Shown piece after piece: positions 6,326 through 11,069 of a stretch of 11,069 bases of DNA. The position numbers and the translations under genes were made by a program. The stretch is from CAZTJA01 sp964613745 (lineage in GTDB: Bacteria; Desulfobacterota; Desulfomonilia; Desulfomonilales; Desulfomonilaceae), in NCBI GenBank assembly GCA_964613745.1, contig CAZTJA010000104.1:1-11069 (forward strand), given 5' to 3'. The notes under the pieces are model-generated. The model had not been told where the DNA came from and made no database searches. It saw only the letters and a program-made list of their open reading frames with translations. The first letter of the stretch is position 1. Each line of letters opens with the position of its first letter.

Positions 6326-6799
6326 ATGGAAAATATATTATGGCTAAGATCCCTAGTCTTGATCTCGGCTTTAGCACTTTTGTCTTTGGCCGGCTGTGCC
6401 TCATTGCCGGATGGGAAACGAATTCAAGCCAACATGGATCAGATGGTGGGATACATGGGAATGATGGTATACAGCACAAGCCGAATGGCCGATGCAGCAG
6501 AACGGATGGAACGAAAATCAAACGGCTTAATGGCTGACCTTCAAAAGAAGGGAAACTCCGCCGAGAGAGCAATCCAGAACTACTCTCAGGCATTTCTGGA
6601 TAACGATCGTGCCGTCATCAAAAATCTTCAAGGAATTAAGCAGGAATTAGGGGAATTGAAACAGACTCTCGTTCAGCTGCCTTTCCATACTTCCGATCCC
6701 GAACAGGCAAAATTAACGGCAACACTTCAGGGTAGACTGAACGAAATCGAAAGGAAGCTCTCCATAATCTCATCAAAGGTTGAGCAGAATCGTCAATAA
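6326..6799 (+). CDS. Small coiled-coil outer-membrane lipoprotein
   Basis: A 157-residue predicted lipoprotein. The signal sequence (MENILWLRSLVLISALALLS) ends in a textbook lipobox LAGC with the lipidated cysteine at C24; Ala follows at +2, so no inner-membrane retention signal is present and outer-membrane sorting is expected. Residues from about 30 to the end are polar and almost wholly helical in character, with heptad-like hydrophobics and a glutamine-rich tail, suggesting a coiled coil. Methionines are frequent between 33 and 57 (MDQMVGYMGMMVYSTSRM). A TTG-started reading at 6299 would bury the signal peptide; the ATG at 6326 with GGGA six nt upstream is preferred. It lies 52 nt after the LolA-like gene and is probably in the same operon. 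I do not recognise the family. Confidence 0.72.
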   Translation: MENILWLRSLVLISALALLSLAGCASLPDGKRIQANMDQMVGYMGMMVYSTSRMADAAERMERKSNGLMADLQKKGNSAERAIQNYSQAFLDNDRAVIKNLQGIKQELGELKQTLVQLPFHTSDPEQAKLTATLQGRLNEIERKLSIISSKVEQNRQ

Positions 6800-6895
6800 C
6801 CCGGCAGGTCAAATACAACGTATTATGGCTACATACGGCAGCTCAACTTGTACGTTGCTTCCCAATGCGAACGTTTGTCATAAAAACGAGAATAT

Positions 6896-7384
6896 CTACG
6901 TGGTCTCCCAATCCCTAACTTTGTCCATGAACTCCTGAGGCAATTCCCAGAACAAAACTGCATCAAGCACAACTTTCTTGTATTCACGTGAAGGCAGAAT
7001 GTCGCGTCGCCCTTGTCTGTTGCCTGAGGCAATATAAACCCAAGCCTGAATAGATCCCCCGTCGGGTATTCGTTCGACTGAGATACGATTTGCTCCACGT
7101 GAGAAGAAGGTCGGGTGACCTTCTTTTCGGTCGAAAGCCTTTAACAAAGAAGAGTCGATCTCAAGAACAATCCCATACACCACGGCCCCTTCTTTGCGTT
7201 CAATATTTGCCAAACCGCTGCCACGACCCGTCGAATAAAAATTCCATACGAAATCGTACCCCGACAGTTTTGCAGGATACACATTCTTAACCAGTGATGA
7301 GTCATAGCCATTGGCTTCCAGCCATGATCTCGTTTCCGACCGGTTCATGGTTGCACCATAAGCAAATATGTGATCTACGCTCAT
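6896..7384 (-). CDS. Gamma-glutamylcyclotransferase-like protein (AIG2/GGCT fold)
   Basis: A 162-residue protein with the N-terminal signature FAYGATMN (7-14), matching the YGSN/YGxxM phosphate-loop-like motif of GGCT-fold proteins, and a likely catalytic acid E88 in FDRKEGHP, matching the conserved Glu of that family. The segment AVVYGIVLEIDSSLLKAFDRKEG is the typical core. Family members cyclise gamma-glutamyl amines to 5-oxoproline; the substrate here is unknown. The ATG at 7384 has GGAG about eight nt upstream, lying inside the end of the preceding small gene, and its ATG overlaps that gene's TGA stop (ATGA), so the two are probably translationally coupled. It faces the lipoprotein gene tail to tail with a 96 nt gap and no clear terminator. 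Confidence 0.8.
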   Translation of the reverse strand: MSVDHIFAYGATMNRSETRSWLEANGYDSSLVKNVYPAKLSGYDFVWNFYSTGRGSGLANIERKEGAVVYGIVLEIDSSLLKAFDRKEGHPTFFSRGANRISVERIPDGGSIQAWVYIASGNRQGRRDILPSREYKKVVLDAVLFWELPQEFMDKVRDWETT

Positions 7385-7614
7385 TTTTTTTGCTCCGACT
7401 TATCGAGAAAGCTGCTCAGACGGTCGTTAAAGATTCTCGTATACAGCAAATACTCGTTCGTTTTCTTTTCGCCCCTGAGAAAGGCTAAAGGTTGTATCAA
7501 CTCACGAGAAAAACCATTTGCGTTTCGACATTTTCTCCCCACCTGCAAAAAAGCCATTAGCTCCGAATTCTTCACATCCCCGCTGAAAACCGGCTCACGC
7601 CGTCCTGACACCAT
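7381..7614 (-). CDS. Small protein of unknown function, coupled to the GGCT-like gene
   Basis: A 77-residue, basic, soluble protein. After about 18 weakly structured residues it has an amphipathic helical stretch ELMAFLQVGRKCRNANGF, then SRELIQPLAFLRGEK and YLLYTRIFNDRLSSFLDK, which look like three or four helices, with a Lys-rich end. No signal peptide or membrane segment is seen, and I do not recognise the family. An in-frame TAG lies just upstream of the ATG at 7614, so it cannot be longer; the ribosome site (AGTAGG) is weak, and GTG at 7611 is an alternative start. Its reality rests mainly on the 4 nt overlap with the next gene and on a good ribosome site for that gene placed within its 3' end. 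Confidence 0.5.
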   Translation of the reverse strand: MVSGRREPVFSGDVKNSELMAFLQVGRKCRNANGFSRELIQPLAFLRGEKKTNEYLLYTRIFNDRLSSFLDKSEQKK

Positions 7615-7768
7615 AGCCTACTCTGGGGCATGAATGACATAAGGTCCTAGCATTTTTACAATTTTGCGGAAAATCGAAGTAACTGATCTTAAAGGAGACC
7701 GCACGCAATGTCAATTTGGCCTCGGCACGTGTGTTTTTCTCAACGGAAATTTGTGCTAAAGTTTTTCC

Positions 7769-7773
7769 AGGAG
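7769..7773 (+). promoter_or_regulatory. Ribosome binding site deciding the start of the YcgN-like gene
   Basis: AGGAG lies five nt before the ATG at 7779, ideal spacing. It lies within the upstream extension of the same frame (from a TTG at 7716), so the shorter protein is the likely product. Confidence 0.65.
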
Positions 7774-7778
7774 TCAGG

Positions 7779-8135
7779 ATGGAAGAAGACAGAGAACATT
7801 GGGACGCAATTTGTAAAAAATGCGGCAAGTGTTGTTACGAAAAATTGGATCTCGGTGGTGGAGTAATACAATATCTCGATGAACCCTGTGTGTATCTGGA
7901 CACGGAAACCAACTTATGTAAAATCTACCGAACTCGTCAGGAAATCGAACCTGACTGCATAAGTCTCACCGAAACTATCGTTAGGAACATCCATTGGTTG
8001 CCGGAAGATTGCGCCTATGTTTCGTACGTGAGACGCAAAGATATTCTTAATGCGACAAAAACCAAGGAAAAAACCTCAAAAAAGATAAAGTCCAAGAGGA
8101 GAAAAAATGGCAGTAAAGACGCTCAACGTCAATGA
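7779..8135 (+). CDS. YcgN-like (UPF0260/YkgJ-type) cysteine-cluster protein
   Basis: A 118-residue protein with the cluster CKKCGKCC (C12, C15, C18, C19) and further cysteines C37, C47, C60 and C78, eight in all, the expected set for the CxxCxxCC family thought to hold iron-sulfur or zinc. The order WDAICKKCGKCC, EPCVYLD, LCKIYRTRQEIEPDCI and WLPEDCAY closely follows my recollection of E. coli YcgN. It is shorter than YcgN: after residue 85 it has a strongly basic tail (12 Lys/Arg in the last 25 residues) instead of the usual conserved C-terminus. Residues 105-111 of that tail are encoded by the ribosome site and start of hypB, which it overlaps by 29 nt. The cellular role of the family is not established; a metal-related job with HypB is inference. 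Confidence 0.78.
   Translation: MEEDREHWDAICKKCGKCCYEKLDLGGGVIQYLDEPCVYLDTETNLCKIYRTRQEIEPDCISLTETIVRNIHWLPEDCAYVSYVRRKDILNATKTKEKTSKKIKSKRRKNGSKDAQRQ
8096..8101 (+). promoter_or_regulatory. Strong ribosome binding site of hypB inside the preceding gene
   Basis: GAGGAG followed by five As precedes the hypB ATG at 8107. The site is embedded in the last codons of the YcgN-like gene, an arrangement that favours coupled translation. Confidence 0.75.
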
Positions 8136-8766
8136 GGATATCCTCAGTGCAAATGATTTTTTAGCGGATAAATTAACCGCTCGCTTTCAGGAAACAGGAA
8201 CTTTCGTCATCAATTTGATGTCTTCACCTGGAGCGGGAAAGACTTCGTTTATTCTTAGACTTATCGAGGCGCTTTCCTCGAAATATAAGATGGGCGTCAT
8301 AGAAGGCGATATTGCATCGGATGTAGACGCACAAAAAGTTCAGCAAACAAACGTCGATGTGGTTCAGATCAATACTCAGGGTGCATGTCACCTTGATGCA
8401 AATATGATTTTATCCGCCGCTGAAAAACTCGGAATCGAAGGCAAGAAAATCGTGATCATAGAGAATGTGGGAAATCTCGTTTGCCCCGCCGAATTTAAAC
8501 TCGGTGAAAATATGAAGCTAATGATCCTTTCAATTCCGGAAGGTCACGATAAGCCTTTGAAATACCCGCTAATGTTCACTGAGTCAAACGCATTGATTCT
8601 GAATAAAATCGACCTTCTGCCATATACCGATTTCAATATGGAGGAATTGCGTAACACGGTCACTGCAATGAATCCGAATATCTCCATATTTCCTTTATCC
8701 GCAAAAACCGGTGAAGGACTCCCCGAATTTGCTGCGTGGCTCGAATCTAAGATCTCCGGTAAGTAG
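8107..8766 (+). CDS. hypB: Hydrogenase nickel incorporation GTPase HypB
   Basis: A 219-residue SIMIBI-class GTPase that helps deliver nickel to the [NiFe]-hydrogenase large subunit, normally with HypA. The P-loop SSPGAGKTS is at 39-47, EGDIASDVDAQ at 66-76, ENVGNLVCP at 119-127, the base-recognition motif NKID at 166-169, and SAKTGEG at 198-204. The intrinsic G-domain metal site is intact: C94 and H95 in GACHLDA, and C126. The N-terminal CxxCGC nickel motif and the His-rich stretch found in some HypBs are absent, so this is the short form. The ATG at 8107 has a strong ribosome site and overlaps the YcgN-like gene. No hypA, other hyp gene or hydrogenase subunit is in the window. UreG-type GTPases are related, but the CHLDA and ENVGNLVCP motifs favour HypB. 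Confidence 0.96.
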   Translation: MAVKTLNVNEDILSANDFLADKLTARFQETGTFVINLMSSPGAGKTSFILRLIEALSSKYKMGVIEGDIASDVDAQKVQQTNVDVVQINTQGACHLDANMILSAAEKLGIEGKKIVIIENVGNLVCPAEFKLGENMKLMILSIPEGHDKPLKYPLMFTESNALILNKIDLLPYTDFNMEELRNTVTAMNPNISIFPLSAKTGEGLPEFAAWLESKISGK

Positions 8767-8841
8767 TCCGGTTTGCGTGTCGGTCCAAAGATTCGGAAAT
8801 GCAACGGCGTAAATTCGATTCGTCAAATTGGTGCTAAGGAC

Positions 8842-9636
8842 ATGCCGATTAAAGAAAAAATGACCAGAACGTTTTTTGCCGTATGTGTAACTTTCCTGAC
8901 CGTAACTTTTCTTCCGCTTCTCTCCGCCGGCGCATCCGTAAAAGGAATGTCGGATGCCCAAATTTCACGAGAGATTCTAAAGGAGAACAATCGGGCAATT
9001 ATAGAAGAGTTCCTCAAAGCGGAACTCAGGGAAGTCAATGAACAGGTTACAAAAGGTCTTCTGCCGAAATATCCATCGCTTAAATTCTTTTTGAAGCAAG
9101 TGGACAAAGGCCCCATGAAGAGCCTTATCTTTTTGGAAGAACAGGTTCATAAGCTCAGAGATGCCCAGAAAAATATTGATTCCCTACCCTTTTCTCTCGC
9201 CTTCCGAGGAGATGAGAGGCAAAAAATCCTCAACCTCAAACCTACTGCAGACAAAATTGTGAGCTATGGAATTCCTCTGATGAAACGTGATTTCATGAGA
9301 GTGGTCTTTGCAGCAAAGGAAGTTGCCGACAAGAAAAACAAACACCCGATAGAGCTCATGAAAGATCAATCATTCAGAGATGCGGTATACCGCCAGGTTG
9401 AACCCACGGCCCAGGGGCTCGACACTGAAATGGGCAAGCTTTCGGAAGGCGAGTTGATCTGCATGAACTTGGGTTTTGTTCTGGAACAGGTAACAGTTAC
9501 CAATCTCTGGCTCAGCGTCACCGATAACAAGCTCCCCGACCAGCAGGAATACATGGTGTATCGCACCAAACGCAGTGAATACTTCCAGAAAAAATTAAAG
9601 AGAATTTACGGAGAGCAATCCGGACAGAAAAGGTGA
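8842..9636 (+). CDS. Secreted helical protein of unknown function
   Basis: A 264-residue protein with an N-terminal signal peptide (MPIKEKMTRTFFAVCVTF, then LTVTFLPLLSAGA), probably cut after SAGA; no lipobox cysteine. The mature part is rich in charged and helix-forming residues, with segments such as ENNRAIIEEFLKAELREVNEQ and FFLKQVDKGPMKSLIFLEEQ and a basic C-terminus (YFQKKLKRIYGEQSGQKR). It has a single cysteine in the mature part (in ELICMNLGFVLEQ). I do not recognise the family. A TTG-started reading at 8773 would bury the signal peptide; ATG at 8842 (AAGGA just upstream, tight spacing) is preferred, and ATG at 8860 is an alternative. It sits between hypB (75 nt) and the ABC ATPase (48 nt), so it could be a periplasmic partner of the exporter, which is inference. 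Confidence 0.65.
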   Translation: MPIKEKMTRTFFAVCVTFLTVTFLPLLSAGASVKGMSDAQISREILKENNRAIIEEFLKAELREVNEQVTKGLLPKYPSLKFFLKQVDKGPMKSLIFLEEQVHKLRDAQKNIDSLPFSLAFRGDERQKILNLKPTADKIVSYGIPLMKRDFMRVVFAAKEVADKKNKHPIELMKDQSFRDAVYRQVEPTAQGLDTEMGKLSEGELICMNLGFVLEQVTVTNLWLSVTDNKLPDQQEYMVYRTKRSEYFQKKLKRIYGEQSGQKR

Positions 9637-9684
9637 TGGTGAATAACAGTTGGTTAATATGTTCCGGCCTCGAAGAGTTAATGT

Positions 9685-10386
9685 ATGACCCATCTTATTA
9701 AGCTGGACGCAGTTTCCAAATGTTACCATACAGGGGGGACCTGTGAGGTTTTTCCTCTCAAGGACGTTACTCTGGAGATATCCCGCGGCGAGAGAATAAT
9801 CTTGCTCGGGAAAAGCGGCTCCGGCAAGAGCACATTCCTTAATCTCATAGGAGGGGTGGACTTGCCCACCACCGGCAGAATATTCTGCGACGGTCGTGAA
9901 ATAACGGCGCTCTCGTCTGCGGAGCTTGCTCAGTATCGCCGAAGGGAAATCGGTTTCATTTTTCAGTCTTTTAACCTTTTTTCAACGCTGACCGTCGGGG
10001 AAAATCTCATGCTCCCTATCGAATTGTTGGGTAGCAGCGACCAGTCCCGCCCGCGCGAACTATTGTCTGCAGTGGGATTAAGTGACCACTGGGATAAGTT
10101 CCCGGAACAGTTATCCGGCGGGGAACAGCAGCGTGTTGCCATCGCTCGTGCCCTCGTAAAAAACCCAAAGATAATCCTGGCCGATGAACCAACGGGTAAT
10201 CTCGATTTCGAAACGGGTAACGACATCCTACAGTTAATAGATGAAGTGTGCACGATGACCGGAGCGACTCTTGCCATGGTGACGCATAGCAGCGAAGCCT
10301 TATGGCTGGCAAACAGGATATTCCGGTTGCAAAGGGGAATGCTCATACAGGAATCAACCGAAGCCGCCAAGAGTATCCGCAATTAG
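9685..10386 (+). CDS. LolD/MacB-type ABC transporter ATP-binding protein
   Basis: A 233-residue ABC ATPase. Walker A GKSGSGKST is at 42-50, the Q-loop glutamine at 94 in FIFQSFNL, the signature LSGGEQQ at 143-149, Walker B ILADEPT at 164-170 with catalytic E168, the D-loop GNLD at 171-174, and the switch histidine H201 in MVTHS. Every motif needed for ATP hydrolysis is present. The FIFQSFNLFSTLTVGEN and GEQQRVAIARALVKNPKIILADEPTGNLD patterns are those of the LolD/MacB/FtsE group, which powers mechanotransmission exporters rather than membrane-crossing importers. The ribosome site (GAAGAG) is weak. The permease start follows 127 nt later. Together with the LolA-like gene upstream it suggests lipoprotein or lipid trafficking, but a drug, peptide or toxin exporter is also possible. 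Confidence 0.93.
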   Translation: MTHLIKLDAVSKCYHTGGTCEVFPLKDVTLEISRGERIILLGKSGSGKSTFLNLIGGVDLPTTGRIFCDGREITALSSAELAQYRRREIGFIFQSFNLFSTLTVGENLMLPIELLGSSDQSRPRELLSAVGLSDHWDKFPEQLSGGEQQRVAIARALVKNPKIILADEPTGNLDFETGNDILQLIDEVCTMTGATLAMVTHSSEALWLANRIFRLQRGMLIQESTEAAKSIRN

Positions 10387-10513
10387 TTCTTGAATAGCCG
10401 GCGGACCCTGCTCATCTGGAATTGCTTAACCTTCTTTATCTTACGCTTCATCAGGATACAATTCTGAAACCCTTGCTTTTACAAAGCATTACGGTCAGGA
10501 AAATTAGCGGCAA

Positions 10514-11069
10514 ATGACTTTAGCTACTCTACTGAAATTTAATCTGCGTTATTATAGACGTCACCGGATGCTTGCGCTTCTATGCTTGATGGGAATATCC
10601 CTCGGTGTCGGTATAGTCATTGCCGTCGAATTGATTAACGATTCCGCACTCAAATCTTTTGCTTCCTCCGTAGACTTCCTTTCGGGCAAGGCCGATTACT
10701 CCATTATTTCCGAATACGGACGCATAGATGAAAAGAAATTTCTGGAAATATGGAGAAATCCGAAATCAAGAGCTGCTTCGCCGATCATTGAAACAATGGC
10801 CGACACCGTCGAAACTTCTCCCGAAGCAGTACGCTTTATCGGAATCGATCCGTTCTTCGACAGGCAAATTCGTGGCTTCGTACCCCAGAACGGAGAGTCC
10901 ATCGACTTCATAAAATTTCTCGGCGGATCGCCCCCGGGAGCATACGCATCGGAATACCTTCTCAAGAAATTCCGTCTCAATGCCGGTGATTTTCTCAACA
11001 TATCCGTTGCAGGCATAGACCACAAAATCAAGCTCCTCGGCAAAATCCCCGTTCAAACTCCCGGCAATG
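10514..11069 (+). CDS. FtsX/MacB-type ABC transporter permease, N-terminal part (runs off the right edge)
   Basis: The first 185 codons of an open frame that continues past the window end. After a basic cytoplasmic lead (KFNLRYYRRHRM) comes one transmembrane segment at about 19-40 (LALLCLMGISLGVGIVIAV), then a periplasmic stretch starting NDSALKSFASSVDFLSGKADYS and continuing through EYLLKKFRLNAGDFLNISV. This is the layout of FtsX/MacB/LolC-E permeases: one helix, a large periplasmic domain, then three helices, the last three lying outside the window. An in-frame TAG at 10505 limits the start to the ATG at 10514 or later; no strong ribosome site is visible. It is the natural membrane partner of the ATPase just upstream. 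Confidence 0.85.
   Translation, partial: MTLATLLKFNLRYYRRHRMLALLCLMGISLGVGIVIAVELINDSALKSFASSVDFLSGKADYSIISEYGRIDEKKFLEIWRNPKSRAASPIIETMADTVETSPEAVRFIGIDPFFDRQIRGFVPQNGESIDFIKFLGGSPPGAYASEYLLKKFRLNAGDFLNISVAGIDHKIKLLGKIPVQTPGN

Noticed and set aside
7661..7674. Small inverted repeat ATTTT-GCGG-AAAAT between divergent genes
   Set aside because: Only five A/T-dominated pairs; expected by chance in an AT-rich intergenic stretch.
7595..7828. 77-codon minus-strand open frame spanning the divergent gap
   Set aside because: It overlaps the start of both the YcgN-like gene and the small minus-strand gene, starts with TTG without a ribosome site, and shows no recognisable pattern.
9963..10382. 139-codon minus-strand open frame
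   Set aside because: It is antisense to the ABC ATPase, whose Walker A, signature, Walker B and switch motifs are all present on the plus strand.
10696..11056. Two minus-strand open frames near the right edge
   Set aside because: They are antisense to the permease, which has a clear membrane segment and family-like periplasmic sequence in a frame that stays open to the window end.

Overview
This is an 11 kb stretch of a Gram-negative bacterial chromosome with moderate G+C. Signal peptides, an outer-membrane lipoprotein, a LolA-like periplasmic protein and a Lol/MacB-type ABC exporter all imply an outer membrane. The mix of an Aquifex-type aconitase, a biosynthetic thiolase, a HypB nickel GTPase and a short YcgN-like protein would suit an anaerobe of the Desulfobacterota (deltaproteobacterial sulfate reducer or syntroph). 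That assignment is inference from gene content only. I see no tRNA, rRNA, CRISPR array, insertion sequence or phage gene.

Left half (1-5163, all minus strand). Read in the direction of transcription, the order is: a small secreted protein of unknown function (4822-5163, GTG start); aspartate-semialdehyde dehydrogenase (asd, 3631-4707) and an acetyl-CoA acetyltransferase (2419-3603) only 27 nt apart; then, after a 260 nt gap, a double-hotdog acyl-CoA thioesterase-like protein (1223-2158) and a metallo-beta-lactamase-fold hydrolase (450-1181) 41 nt apart; and finally the first 52 codons of an aconitate hydratase that leaves the window at base 1. The thiolase and the hotdog protein suggest acyl-CoA metabolism. 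Why asd sits with them is not evident.

Central intergenic region (5164-5490). It separates the divergent minus and plus blocks. It carries a convincing plus-strand intrinsic terminator (5362-5386) with no recognisable plus-strand gene in front of it, followed at once by a good sigma70-type promoter for the plus-strand genes.

Right half (mostly plus strand). A LolA-like outer-membrane lipoprotein-sorting protein (5491-6273) is followed by a small coiled-coil lipoprotein (6326-6799). Two minus-strand genes come next: a gamma-glutamylcyclotransferase-like protein (6896-7384) and a 77-residue unknown upstream of it that overlaps it by 4 nt. The plus strand then resumes with a YcgN-like cysteine-cluster protein (7779-8135) overlapping hypB (8107-8766) by 29 nt, a secreted helical protein of unknown function (8842-9636), and a LolD/MacB-type ATPase (9685-10386). 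A FtsX/MacB-type permease starts at 10514 and runs off the right edge.

The most coherent theme on the right is envelope trafficking: a LolA-like carrier, a lipoprotein, an unknown exported protein and a Lol-like ABC exporter, split by a metal/hydrogenase-maturation pair. Items most worth a second look are the orphan terminator, the overlapping YcgN-like/hypB pair without an adjacent hypA, the split Lol-like set, and the double-hotdog protein with a two-cysteine linker.
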